A program made the translations under genes and the position numbers. This document shows, one piece after another, positions 1-8,090 of a DNA stretch of 64,000 nt (positions are counted from its first letter, which is position 1; each line of letters starts with the position of its first letter). The notes beneath the pieces were generated by a model. The model was not told the origin of the DNA, did not search any database, and saw only the letters and a list, made by a program, of their open reading frames with translations. The stretch lies in the NCBI GenBank assembly GCA_905478225.1, contig CAJQHR010000003.1, positions 1 through 64,000 on the forward strand, in the 5' to 3' direction. The stretch is from an uncultured Crocinitomix sp. (GTDB lineage Bacteria > Bacteroidota > Bacteroidia > Flavobacteriales_D > Crocinitomicaceae).

Positions 1-250
1 TGGCATTACGCTCTGTGTCTCCATTTAAACGCTTTTTACCCGCTTCAATAAAGTCCTTGCTCCAACGATAATAAAGTGCTGGTGCTATGCCTTCTTTACG
101 ACAGATTTCTGAAATAGATTCTTCTCCCTTTAATCCTTCAAGGACGATTCTGATTTTCTCTTCAGAACCAAACTTTCTTCTGGTTTGTCGTCTGATGTCT
201 TTTACAACCGCCTCGGCTGTTCTTTTTCTTGGTCTTCCTACTTTTCCCAT
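1..250 (-). CDS. IS3-family transposase OrfA (partial)
   Basis: This is the N-terminal 83 codons of an OrfA-type DNA-binding subunit of an IS3 transposase, which binds the element ends and is normally fused to OrfB by programmed frameshifting. The translation starts MGKVGRPRKRTAEAVV and contains the characteristic helix-turn-helix segment EEKIRIVLEGLKGEES followed by EICRKEGIAPALYYRW and FIEAGKKRLNGDT. It is cut by the window edge at base 1, so neither the leucine zipper nor the frameshift site is visible. Family assignment rests on recall of this very conserved HTH_Tnp_1 pattern and is firm; the subgroup is not determined. Confidence 0.85.
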   Translation of the reverse strand, partial: MGKVGRPRKRTAEAVVKDIRRQTRRKFGSEEKIRIVLEGLKGEESISEICRKEGIAPALYYRWSKDFIEAGKKRLNGDTERNA

Positions 251-279
251 TATTATTTACTTTTTAAGATTTGATAAAG

Positions 280-301
280 CCTTGAAAGACGTCTTTCAAG
301 G
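280..301. repeat. Perfect 22-bp palindrome in the IS leader
   Basis: The bases read CCTTGAAAGAC followed directly by GTCTTTCAAGG, a perfect self-complementary 22-mer. It lies between the inferred end of the IS (about 360) and the OrfA start (250). By position it could form an RNA hairpin that shields the transposase gene from transcription or translation coming in from outside, as known for several IS elements, or it could be a protein-binding site. The function is inference. Confidence 0.7.
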
Positions 302-361
302 TAATAAACTGTTACTTAACTTTATCTCTTAAGTGGTAAACATTAGGCTGACATTTTACAG

Positions 362-616
362 TTACTTTCTTCTCTCATACTGTTCTTTTATCTTGTTCTG
401 AACTTCTATTGGTAATTGACCAATCCCTTTCTCCAGTACCTTCTTACCATTTTCTAGGATTGATTCCCGATACTTTTCATAATTAATAAACAGGTTAATT
501 AATGATGTAGTCGTATCAAAGATTTTATCTGGTGGTAAATGATAACCTAATTCTTTAGTAAAATCAAGTAAACTACTCATCAGTTCACCGTGTAATTGAC
601 CGGTTGATTTTTTCAT
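362..616 (-). CDS. Hypothetical protein, second gene of the Rep fragment
   Basis: An 84-residue, charged, probably helical cytoplasmic protein beginning MKKSTGQLHGELMSSLLDFT and ending in the basic string KEQYERRK. I do not recognise the family. An upstream in-frame ATG exists at 646, but the start at 616 is chosen because it is preceded by a strong ribosome-binding site (AAGGAG, 6 bases before the ATG). That site directly follows the double stop (TAA TAA, 633-628) of the extended Rep frame, so the two genes look like one operon. The stop codon lies one base from the inferred IS end, so the C-terminus may have been changed by the insertion. A role in copy control or plasmid/phage replication is only a guess from context. 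Confidence 0.55.
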   Translation of the reverse strand: MKKSTGQLHGELMSSLLDFTKELGYHLPPDKIFDTTTSLINLFINYEKYRESILENGKKVLEKGIGQLPIEVQNKIKEQYERRK

Positions 617-630
617 ATTATTCTCCTTTA

Positions 631-999
631 TTATTTGATTCCCCATAGTGAGTCCTGATTGTGATACTCTTTATTCAGATACGATATACATCGAGTAGAT
701 TTTGATTTCTCAAATAATCTGAAATCCGTATTACCCTAATCCTTGAGTAACTTGGGAAGTTTCTTGTATGATTTAATAATCTTGTTTGTTTTGATAACCA
801 TATGGATGTGTGGTTTTCTATCTGATGTATACTCTCTTACCCAAAACAGTTCTTCAATTAGGTAGTGGTTACTGAAATGTTCCATCTTTCTATTGATTGT
901 CTCATCGGATAACTTGTTTTTGAATGTGGTAGTCACATAGAAATTATAGTTCTTATTTGATAACCATTGTGTTAGTTCATCTTGTTGTTTACTGTTCAT
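631..999 (-). pseudogene. HUH-type replication initiator, split by an in-frame amber codon
   Basis: The first 87 codons contain an HUH-like metal-binding motif (KPHIHMVIKT, about residues 63-72) after a beta-strand-like FYVTTTFKNK segment. An in-frame TAG lies at 738-736. The same frame then continues for 34 codons as GNTDFRLFEKSKSTRC, then ISYLNKEYHN, and ends in TAATAA. The YLNKEY string has the spacing of the catalytic-tyrosine motif (YxxK) of small rolling-circle Rep proteins, so the amber codon separates two motifs that belong in one enzyme. The known family role is nicking of the double-strand origin to start rolling-circle replication. The gene is either a fresh pseudogene or depends on suppression; the pseudogene is more likely given the decay elsewhere in the window. 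Confidence 0.6.
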
Positions 1000-1066
1000 C
1001 TTGTTGTTATTGGGTATAAGAATATCAATCCCATTACTGGGTTCATTCCTTATAAATAATTCTTAA

Positions 1067-1080
1067 TTAGTACCTACTAA
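1067..1080. other. Short palindrome upstream of rep (candidate nick site)
   Basis: TTAGTA-CC-TACTAA is a perfect 6-bp inverted repeat with a two-base centre, lying about 70 bp upstream of the rep start. Rolling-circle origins are often small hairpins close to rep. The stretch from 1000 to 1273 has no other gene that I can see; it also holds the imperfect inverted repeat GAATTTCTC...GAGAGATATTC near 1153-1180. Assignment as an origin is speculative. Confidence 0.2.
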
Positions 1081-1273
1081 CTGTAGGATTTGGATTGTTC
1101 ACTTACACCAATAAGTATTGGATTTAAACGATAAACGATAGAAAATCACAGAATTTCTCAAAATATTTTCTGAGAGATATTCAATCGGGGAGTAAGGGAT
1201 TGAAGGTGTTTGGAGATAATCCTAAAAAGTGGAGTAGGGGATAACGTTATGTGAGTTTGTTATAAATGAGGAG

Positions 1274-1606
1274 TTACATAGGTTCTATATGAACCTGACC
1301 TACCTCAACAATATCTTCTCTATTCATTCTTTCCTCTCTAATCTTACCTTTTTTGTAGATAGAGTGAATATGATTGTTCTTAAAAGTACTTCCTCGAGGT
1401 GTTTTTAAACCCTCTTCATTGAAGATTTGAGATGTCTTTCTATACCCTATAGGGGTAAGAAAATGGTGTTTATATCCACAAATTCGGTTGAATAAATACT
1501 GTTGATATTCACTATAATTTGACTCCCACAATTTGGTAGTAGTTACTGAAAATGAGAATCTTACAATGAGTTTTAAGGGGTAAGGATAACCGGTTGTTTC
1601 TGCTAC
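1274..1606 (-). pseudogene. Recombinase-like small protein lacking its 5' end
   Basis: From a TTG at 1531 the frame encodes 85 residues ending in VGQVHIEPM. The core IFNEEGLKTPRGSTFKNNHI resembles the 'LN..G..TPRG..W....V' segment of the recombinase domain of large serine recombinases and related mobile-element proteins, here followed by HSIYKKGKIREERMNRED. The frame stays open upstream of 1531 and reads YPYPLKLIVRFSFSV, which looks coding, until a TGA at 1609-1607 inside the end of glmS. No credible start codon is present. The 5' end therefore appears to have been cut off where the mobile patch joins glmS. Family assignment is tentative. Confidence 0.45.
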
Positions 1607-3444
1607 TCAACAGTTACAGATTTGGCTAAATTCCTTGGTTGATCTACGTTACATTCGCGCATCACCGCAATATGATACGAAATGAGCTGGAATGGGATAG
1701 TTGCTAAAATTGGAACAACAAATTCATCAGAATTTGGAATTTCAATCACATGGTCTGCAATTTCCCGAACCGTAGTATCCCCTTTTGAAACAATAGCAAT
1801 TAGCTTCCCCTTACGGGCCTTAACTTCTTGAATATTGCTCACTACTTTTTCATAATTTTGCCCTTGGGTAGCAATTACAAAAACAGGCATGTTTTCGTCA
1901 ATCAATGCAATTGGACCATGCTTCATTTCAGCCGCCGGGTATCCTTCTGCGTGGATATAACTGATTTCTTTTAATTTCAATGCGCCTTCTAAGGCAATTG
2001 GGAATGAACTTCCTCTTCCTAAATAAAGTGCATTTGGAGCGTCCTTATAAATCGCAGATACTTCGCGGATATAATCGTCGCTTTTTAAGAGTTGCTCAAT
2101 TTTACTTGGCAACGCTTCCATTTCATCCAATAGGGTTTGGAATTTTTTATCTTCAATTGTACCCCGTTTCTTTCCGATAGAAAGTGCCATCATAGCTAAT
2201 AAAACCAATTGCGTTGTAAATGCTTTGGTTGAAGCCACTCCAATTTCTGGGCCGGCATGGGTATAAGAACCTGCATCCGTCACGCGTGAAATAGTTGAAC
2301 CTACTACATTCACAATTCCTAGTAATGTGGCTCCTTGTTCTTTCGCCATTTTTAGTGCAGCCAACGTATCCGCCGTTTCACCCGATTGCGAAATTGCAAT
2401 CACAACATCATCTTTTCGAATAATTGGATTACGGTATCTAAATTCACTCGCGTATTCAACCTCAACAGGAATTCTTGCCAAATCTTCAAAATAATACTCA
2501 GCCACTAAAGCCGCGTGCCATGATGTTCCACAAGCAATAATTATAATTCGATTTGCTTTCGCAATTTGATCTTCGTAGTCTTTTATTCCACCCAATGAAA
2601 CCCAACCCTCTTTGGCGTTTAAACGGCCCCTAAAACTGTCGTGAATAGCGCGTGGTTGTTCATAAATCTCTTTCAACATGAAATGCTCGTATCCACCTTT
2701 CTCCAATTCTTCTAATTGCATTTCAAGCTCTTGCACATAAGGAGAAACCTCTTTATTGCTAATACTAAATATGCGAAGTCCGTTATAGCGATCGATAATT
2801 GCAATTTGCTCATCCTCTAAATACACTACATTTTTAGTGTATTCAATAATTGGCGTGGCATCTGATGCTAAATAATATTCATCCTCACCCATTCCAATAA
2901 CAAGCGGACTACTTTTTTTAGCAGCAATTATTTTATTTGGTTCTTCTGGCGAAATGACCACAATTGCATAGGCGCCGTGCACCTCATTTAATGCAATTCG
3001 AACAGATTCTGCCAATGAAGCACCACTTTTTTCTTTAATATCTTCAATTAAATGAACCAGTACTTCTGTATCTGTTTCACTTTTAAATACGTGCCCACGT
3101 TTAATCAGCTCTTTTTTAAGAATATCATAATTCTCAATAATACCATTATGTACGAGCGTAATTGAACCATCTCCTGAGGTGTGCGGATGCGCATTAATAT
3201 CATTTGGTAAGCCATGCGTTGCCCAACGTGTATGACCAATTCCTACAGTACCGTTCGTAGGATTGTCTGCAACAAAATTTGTAAGATCAAGTACTTTTCC
3301 TTGTCTTTTAAAGACGTTTAATTTCCCGTCTTCTAACAATGCAACCCCCGCACTGTCATAGCCACGATATTCTAATCTACTTAATCCTTTGATTAAAATT
3401 GGGTATGCTTTTTTATTCCCAATGTATCCAACAATTCCGCACAT
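1603..3444 (-). CDS. glmS: Glutamine--fructose-6-phosphate aminotransferase
   Basis: This 613-residue cytoplasmic enzyme makes glucosamine-6-phosphate from fructose-6-phosphate and glutamine, the first step toward UDP-GlcNAc for peptidoglycan and lipid A. The N-terminal MCGIVGYIG gives the catalytic Cys2 of the class II glutamine amidotransferase domain (about 1-220). Two SIS sugar-isomerase domains follow, with CGTSWHAAL near residue 305, SQSGETADT and STKAFTTQ, and the canonical C-terminus LAKSVTVE. It is full length. The start lies 6 bp after the DUF4270 stop, making it the third gene of a glgA-like/DUF4270/glmS operon. The mobile patch abuts its 3' end. Confidence 0.97.
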   Translation of the reverse strand: MCGIVGYIGNKKAYPILIKGLSRLEYRGYDSAGVALLEDGKLNVFKRQGKVLDLTNFVADNPTNGTVGIGHTRWATHGLPNDINAHPHTSGDGSITLVHNGIIENYDILKKELIKRGHVFKSETDTEVLVHLIEDIKEKSGASLAESVRIALNEVHGAYAIVVISPEEPNKIIAAKKSSPLVIGMGEDEYYLASDATPIIEYTKNVVYLEDEQIAIIDRYNGLRIFSISNKEVSPYVQELEMQLEELEKGGYEHFMLKEIYEQPRAIHDSFRGRLNAKEGWVSLGGIKDYEDQIAKANRIIIIACGTSWHAALVAEYYFEDLARIPVEVEYASEFRYRNPIIRKDDVVIAISQSGETADTLAALKMAKEQGATLLGIVNVVGSTISRVTDAGSYTHAGPEIGVASTKAFTTQLVLLAMMALSIGKKRGTIEDKKFQTLLDEMEALPSKIEQLLKSDDYIREVSAIYKDAPNALYLGRGSSFPIALEGALKLKEISYIHAEGYPAAEMKHGPIALIDENMPVFVIATQGQNYEKVVSNIQEVKARKGKLIAIVSKGDTTVREIADHVIEIPNSDEFVVPILATIPFQLISYHIAVMRECNVDQPRNLAKSVTVE

Positions 3445-3450
3445 AAAATT

Positions 3451-4824
3451 CTAATATTCCGTGTAAGTAATTTCTAATCTTGGTCTATCCTTTAAGCTCG
3501 TATTTGAACCATTAAATATAATGCGTTCAATAGATGAAGCAAAGAATCCTGACGCATAAACTCGGTATCCAACATTTTCTAAGTCACCATTTAAGATGGC
3601 CTGAATTTCTTGAGTCATTAAAAAACGAAACTCTTTATTTTCCTCATCATAGGTAACTGTGTTTCCTGATACTGCTGTCCCGAAACTATAATCGAGAATA
3701 AATACCGATTTTTTTTCATCTTCAACTCTACCCAAGAAAATTCGTGTTGCCGGATCATATGGATCGGTTTGAAAATCTTGAATAGGTAAAATCAACTGAG
3801 CATTGTTTATGATTTTAGGTTCAAATTCACCATCAACATTTGTGTAAAAATCAGTGATGTGAGGGAATTCAATAAAACCACGAACAGATCCACCTTGCAA
3901 ATAAAAGGCCTCTTCACCTAAAGTTTGATCTGCTAATGCGTCTGCTACAACAGTTCCAGTGCGGTCATAATCTATTTTATTATAGCGAGCCGTAGTTGTA
4001 TTGATTCTAAAATCAAATTCCTCTGCTTCACCTTCACCATTCGTATAATACAAAGTCAATCTCGATAATATATCCTCCAAGTTAAAATAGAGTACCGTTC
4101 CTGTTCCAGGTGCTTCGCCTCCAACAGCAACTTTAACATATAATCCTTTAAAAGTTGTGGTTTGAAAGTTCGATCCCATTTGCCCGTCTAGTGCATCCGT
4201 AATTAAACCTTCTCCTACTTCGGTGTCCAAATTAATTCTCAGTTGTGGCGAAAGTGTATCTGCACCAACAATTGAATTGGCTACAAAGTCCACCTTAATT
4301 TCAGTCCCTTCAATTGCATCTAGCACTAAGTTATTACTGGCATCAATTAAAGTTGGAGTATCACTTGTATAATAATCTTGATCTTCTCTCGTCAAGACAT
4401 CATCAATTTCATAAACTTCAACCACAATGTCTTCAATATTTGCATAATAATTGATTGAGGTATAGCTTAATGCCAACACCACAGAATCCATATTGAATTC
4501 TCCTAAATCAGTAAATTGAGGATCTAAATTTTCAGGCACTATTTGTGTTACAAACCCACAATTTACTTTCCCAAAAACCGGATCGTTATAAGCGCCTAAC
4601 AGGCCCACACTCGTTTCGTCACTCTCCATTTCAACAATCTCCTCTGAATAGGTTTTGATTGTAAAAGTATCCTGCACTATCACATTCAAGTTCCCGTTTT
4701 GTAAATCGGCACCAATTCCTGTCTCCTCTTTTTTACATGCAATTAATACAAGAACTAAGGCAAAAAAAGTGGCGGAAAGTTTGATAACTTTCCGCCCTGA
4801 ATCTATTTGTTTTTTTATTGTCAT
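3451..4824 (-). CDS. DUF4270 family lipoprotein
   Basis: A 457-residue predicted lipoprotein: basic N-terminus, hydrophobic segment SATFFALVLVLIAC with the lipobox cysteine at about residue 30, then an acidic beta-rich body. The early motif IGADLQ(N) and the overall length match DUF4270, a Bacteroidota family usually encoded between the glycogen-synthase-like gene and glmS, as here. Its function is not established; the genomic link to glmS hints at an envelope or amino-sugar-related role. It begins one codon after the stop of the upstream gene (3 bp gap), implying translational coupling. The protein ends LEITYTEY. Confidence 0.85.
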   Translation of the reverse strand: MTIKKQIDSGRKVIKLSATFFALVLVLIACKKEETGIGADLQNGNLNVIVQDTFTIKTYSEEIVEMESDETSVGLLGAYNDPVFGKVNCGFVTQIVPENLDPQFTDLGEFNMDSVVLALSYTSINYYANIEDIVVEVYEIDDVLTREDQDYYTSDTPTLIDASNNLVLDAIEGTEIKVDFVANSIVGADTLSPQLRINLDTEVGEGLITDALDGQMGSNFQTTTFKGLYVKVAVGGEAPGTGTVLYFNLEDILSRLTLYYTNGEGEAEEFDFRINTTTARYNKIDYDRTGTVVADALADQTLGEEAFYLQGGSVRGFIEFPHITDFYTNVDGEFEPKIINNAQLILPIQDFQTDPYDPATRIFLGRVEDEKKSVFILDYSFGTAVSGNTVTYDEENKEFRFLMTQEIQAILNGDLENVGYRVYASGFFASSIERIIFNGSNTSLKDRPRLEITYTEY

Positions 4825-4827
4825 TTG

Positions 4828-5646
4828 CTAAACAGCTGTTTCTTCAAAAATTTGGTCGTAAAACTCATTTACACGTTTAACGCAAGATTCTTCAGAATAG
4901 TATTCAAGAGATATGGTATCTGAATCTTTAATTGCCTTTGCAATTTCTGAATCAATTGTTTCACTTCCCTGAATCACTCCGTCACAAACTTGAATTGCTT
5001 TTTTAGTTAATGTTACAAAATCAACGCCTTTTAAGTCGGCGATATCTGCATCATCAAAGCCGTCAAATTTAAGCTTTTCGAGGAATTTGGAATCCCAATT
5101 TTTGTTAAAACCATTATCATAAACAGAATAAACAACTTTTGCATCTGTAAAATGAGGATCGTCTTGATACAATTTCTTGATGTATAATGGCGTTAATGCC
5201 GTCATCCAACCATGACAATGAATAATGTCTGGTTTCCATCCTAATTTCTTAACTGTTTCTAAAACTCCTCTTACAAAGAACATAGAACGTTCGTCATTGT
5301 CCTCGAAGTAGTTCCCTTCATCATCACTAACAGTCGCTTTACGCGTGAAAAAATCCTCATTATCAATAAAATAAACTTGGATTTTAGCCTGTGGCACTGA
5401 GGCTACTTTAATGATTAAGGGATGATCCACATCATTAATGATAAGGTTCATTCCCGATAAACGAATGACTTCGTGTAATTGGTGTCTTCTTTCGTTGATA
5501 CATCCATACCTAGGCATAAATGCTCTTATCTCTTTTCCTCCCTCTTGAATGCCCTGAGGCAATTTTCGAGCCGCCGCCGCAATATCTGATTGTGGTAAAA
5601 AAGGTGAAATTTCCTGAGAAATGTATAGTACTCTTTTCTTCTCCAT
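4828..5646 (-). CDS. Short glycogen/starch synthase-like protein (GT5 N-terminal domain)
   Basis: 272 residues starting MEKKRVLYISQEISPFLPQS, matching the N-terminal ADP-glucose-binding half of GT5 glycogen synthases (ISQEISPF in place of the usual SaE.aPf..tGGLaDV; PDIIHCHGWMTAL near residue 145). Full synthases are about 470 residues, and this one lacks the second Rossmann domain with the KxGGL-type nucleotide loop. Short versions like this are common in Flavobacteriia and annotated as glycogen synthase; whether they are catalytic is uncertain. It is the first gene of the operon with DUF4270 and glmS, and its promoter is visible just upstream. I call it glgA-like without assigning the symbol. 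Confidence 0.75.
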   Translation of the reverse strand: MEKKRVLYISQEISPFLPQSDIAAAARKLPQGIQEGGKEIRAFMPRYGCINERRHQLHEVIRLSGMNLIINDVDHPLIIKVASVPQAKIQVYFIDNEDFFTRKATVSDDEGNYFEDNDERSMFFVRGVLETVKKLGWKPDIIHCHGWMTALTPLYIKKLYQDDPHFTDAKVVYSVYDNGFNKNWDSKFLEKLKFDGFDDADIADLKGVDFVTLTKKAIQVCDGVIQGSETIDSEIAKAIKDSDTISLEYYSEESCVKRVNEFYDQIFEETAV

Positions 5647-5672
5647 AAAAAATGTAAGCTAAAATTCGAGTA

Positions 5673-5703
5673 CAAAAATACGAAAAAAAAGGCAGATATT
5701 CAA
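5673..5703 (-). promoter_or_regulatory. Promoter of the glgA-like/DUF4270/glmS operon
   Basis: On the minus strand TATTTTTG (5680-5673) matches the Bacteroidota -7 consensus TAnnTTTG, and a TTG at 5703-5701 sits 20 bases upstream, the expected -33 distance. It is placed 27 bases before the first ATG. Confidence 0.65.
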
Positions 5704-5714
5704 TTGTAAACTAT

Positions 5715-6611
5715 ATGTTTGTGGGCTTCTCTAAGTATTTTGATGTGATTATAACCGAGAACCAAAGTGAAATTATTGAGGCGATCAAAACAGCCAAAAT
5801 CCAAAAGTTGGATGCTATTGTCGGTTTTGTAGCAACAATGGGCGCTTTACACGAGGGGCATACAAGTTTGATTGAACTTGCTAAAAACCAGTGCGATATA
5901 GTAGTTTGCAGCGTTTTTGTTAACCCCTCTCAATTCAATAATCCAGACGATTTAGCGACTTATCCTCGCACGATTGCCGAAGACAAAAAACTCCTTGAAA
6001 ACGCGGGTTGTGACATTCTTTTATTACCTACTGTGAGTGCCGTATATCCGGACGGAATTTTACCATATAAGATAGATTTAGAGGGCTTAGATGAAGGAAT
6101 GGAGGGCACTTTTAGGCCAGGACACTTCACAGGAGTATGTATGGTTGTGCAGCGTTTTTTAGAAATGGTACAACCAGATAAGGCTTATTTTGGCAAAAAA
6201 GACTATCAACAACTCGCCATTATTCAAAAAATGGCAGCGGTAAGAGCATTGGATGTCGAAATAGTTGGCGCACCAATAAAAAGGGCCAAAAATGGCTTAG
6301 CATTAAGTTCAAGAAATGCTTTGTTAAATGAGGCTCAATTAGCAAATGCCCCACAAATTTATAGAGCACTAAAATCTGGTTTGCAGTTTTCGCTTTTAAA
6401 TAAAAACGCGGACGCTATTGTAAATCACATTGAAGCTCAATTTCTTGATACTGAAATGGAACCTGAATATGTAGCCATAGTAGATAATGTCACACTTGCC
6501 CCTGTTGCAGTGGTTGATGAAAATTGTACCGTTTGTATTGTCGTGTTTTCTGCACAAGTCCGTTTGCTCGACAACATGCAATTTTCTAAGGTATTAGCTC
6601 CAAAATCATAA
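5715..6611 (+). CDS. panC: Pantothenate synthetase
   Basis: The enzyme condenses pantoate and beta-alanine with ATP in coenzyme A biosynthesis, in the cytoplasm. Visible signatures: FVATMGALHEGHTSLI (the HxGH-type nucleotide motif), VFVNPSQFN, the FRPGHFTGVCMVVQRF block and KDYQQLAII. The length of 298 codons is slightly long for the family. The ATG at 5715 overlaps a sequence that fits a -7 box (TATGTTTG, 5714-5721), so translation may really begin at the GTG at 5745, giving MIITENQSEIIEAI, which fits PanC N-termini better. panD, which often follows panC in flavobacteria, is not here; metK comes next. Confidence 0.93.
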   Translation: MFVGFSKYFDVIITENQSEIIEAIKTAKIQKLDAIVGFVATMGALHEGHTSLIELAKNQCDIVVCSVFVNPSQFNNPDDLATYPRTIAEDKKLLENAGCDILLLPTVSAVYPDGILPYKIDLEGLDEGMEGTFRPGHFTGVCMVVQRFLEMVQPDKAYFGKKDYQQLAIIQKMAAVRALDVEIVGAPIKRAKNGLALSSRNALLNEAQLANAPQIYRALKSGLQFSLLNKNADAIVNHIEAQFLDTEMEPEYVAIVDNVTLAPVAVVDENCTVCIVVFSAQVRLLDNMQFSKVLAPKS

Positions 6612-6695
6612 CTGTAAATCAAAATATTCTCGATTTAAAACGAGACGATTCACAATTATTTCTACGGTGGGCCCGCTTACCTTTGTCATTTTAAC

Positions 6696-6703
6696 TATTT
6701 TTG
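6696..6703 (+). promoter_or_regulatory. -7 promoter element of metK
   Basis: TATTTTTG fits TAnnTTTG and lies 30 bases upstream of the metK ATG. A clear -33 TTG at the right spacing is not seen. No SAM riboswitch fold was recognised in the 120-base leader region. Confidence 0.5.
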
Positions 6704-6733
6704 CACCTCATTTAAATACTGAAATTTAAGACT

Positions 6734-8008
6734 ATGTCATATTTATTCACATCTGAGTCCGTTTCAGAAGGACATCCTGATAAGGTAGCAGATCAGATTT
6801 CTGACGCAATTATTGATAACTTTTTGGCTTTTGACCTCGAATCAAAAGTCGCTTGCGAAACCCTTGTAACAACAGGACAAGTGGTTTTAGCAGGAGAAGT
6901 AAACACCAGTACTTATCTTGACGTGCAAAAAATTGCCCGTGATGTAATCAATAAAATTGGTTATACAAAAAGTGAGTATATGTTTGACGGAAACTCTTGT
7001 GGCGTATTTTCTGCCATTCACGAACAATCACCTGATATTAATCAAGGTGTAGATCGCGCAACTAAAGAAGAGCAGGGTGCGGGAGACCAGGGAATGATGT
7101 TTGGATACGCAACTGATGAAACTGAAAACTTCATGCCTTTGGCTCTAGAGCTTTCACACAGATTGTTGATTGAATTGGCTGAGTTAAGAAGAGAAAACAA
7201 AGACATTGACTATTTAAGACCTGATGCAAAATCACAGGTAACAATTGAGTATTCTGACGATAATGTTCCTCAAAGAATTGATGCCATTGTTGTTTCTACA
7301 CAACATGACGATTTTGTAAGCACTGGGAATAAATACGCGGATGACGAAAAAATGTTGAAAAAAATTGATGCGGACATAAAAAACATTTTGATTCCAAGAG
7401 TGATGGCAAAATTGCCGGCTAATATTCAAGCTTTATTCACTGATGGAATTACTTATCACATTAATCCAACTGGAACATTTGTAATTGGCGGTCCACATGG
7501 AGATACCGGTTTGACTGGAAGAAAAATTATTGTGGACACATACGGTGGAAAAGGAGCGCACGGCGGTGGAGCTTTCTCTGGAAAAGACCCTTCTAAAGTA
7601 GATCGATCTGGAGCATATGCCACACGTCATATTGCAAAAAACTTAGTTGCTGCAGGATTGTGTAAAGAAGTATTGGTTCAAGTATCCTATGCAATTGGAG
7701 TTGCAAAACCAACAAGTATTAATGTTGAAACTTACGGAACTGCAAATGTTGATTTAACAGATGGAGAAATCTCTAAAAAAGTAGAAGAATTATTTGACAT
7801 GAGACCTTATTTTATCGAACAACGATTAAAATTAAGAACTCCCATTTATTCTGAAACTGCTGCATACGGTCATATGGGAAGAACTCCTGAAATTAAAACA
7901 GTTGCGTTTACTTCTCCAGATGGAAAAACGACTTCACAAGAAGTAGAAACGTTTACTTGGGAAAAATTAGATTACGTAGATAAAGTTAAAGCCGCTTTCG
8001 GACTGTAA
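6734..8008 (+). CDS. metK: S-adenosylmethionine synthetase
   Basis: This 424-residue cytoplasmic enzyme makes S-adenosylmethionine from methionine and ATP. Diagnostic strings are [16 protein letters not shown] near residues 9-24, the flexible-loop region [37 protein letters not shown], and the phosphate-binding [20 protein letters not shown]. Length and ends are normal. It has its own promoter and a strong terminator directly after the gene, so it appears monocistronic. The intact reading frame across more than 1.2 kb is evidence for good base accuracy in this part of the assembly. Confidence 0.97.
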   Translation: MSYLFTSESVSEGHPDKVADQISDAIIDNFLAFDLESKVACETLVTTGQVVLAGEVNTSTYLDVQKIARDVINKIGYTKSEYMFDGNSCGVFSAIHEQSPDINQGVDRATKEEQGAGDQGMMFGYATDETENFMPLALELSHRLLIELAELRRENKDIDYLRPDAKSQVTIEYSDDNVPQRIDAIVVSTQHDDFVSTGNKYADDEKMLKKIDADIKNILIPRVMAKLPANIQALFTDGITYHINPTGTFVIGGPHGDTGLTGRKIIVDTYGGKGAHGGGAFSGKDPSKVDRSGAYATRHIAKNLVAAGLCKEVLVQVSYAIGVAKPTSINVETYGTANVDLTDGEISKKVEELFDMRPYFIEQRLKLRTPIYSETAAYGHMGRTPEIKTVAFTSPDGKTTSQEVETFTWEKLDYVDKVKAAFGL

Positions 8009-8028
8009 CTTTTCATCAAACGATATAT

Positions 8029-8084
8029 AATCCCGCTAAAAGTGTATTTCGAGGACCTCAATGTACGTTTTAGCGGGATTTTTT
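8029..8084 (+). terminator. Rho-independent terminator of metK
   Basis: AATCCCGCTAAAA (8029-8041) pairs perfectly with TTTTAGCGGGATT (8068-8080), with a 26-base loop and a T run to 8084. The arm contains the ATG at 8061, so that codon cannot be the start of the next gene on an independent transcript. Confidence 0.85.
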
Positions 8085-8090
8085 ATACCT

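Larger units (their letters stand above)
1..360 (-). mobile_element. IS3-family insertion sequence, 5' end only
   Basis: The left part of the window holds the upstream end of an IS3-type element read on the minus strand: an OrfA transposase beginning at 250, a leader with a perfect palindrome, and a likely element end near 360, where the minus strand reads TGTAAAATGTCAGCC. That end lies one base from the stop codon of the next gene (362), so the IS seems to have landed at the 3' end of that gene. The other end and OrfB lie outside the window. The exact terminal repeat cannot be proven without the second end. Confidence 0.6.

Noticed and set aside
1-1606. Tn7-like element at the glmS attachment site
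   Set aside because: No tnsA/B/C/D genes, no Tn7-like end sequences and no target-site repeat are visible; the genes present are an IS3 OrfA and a rolling-circle Rep.
6612-6733. SAM riboswitch in front of metK
   Set aside because: The 120-base upstream region has only a weak CTCG/CGAG hairpin and a promoter box; none of the conserved cores I know for SAM riboswitch classes could be recognised.
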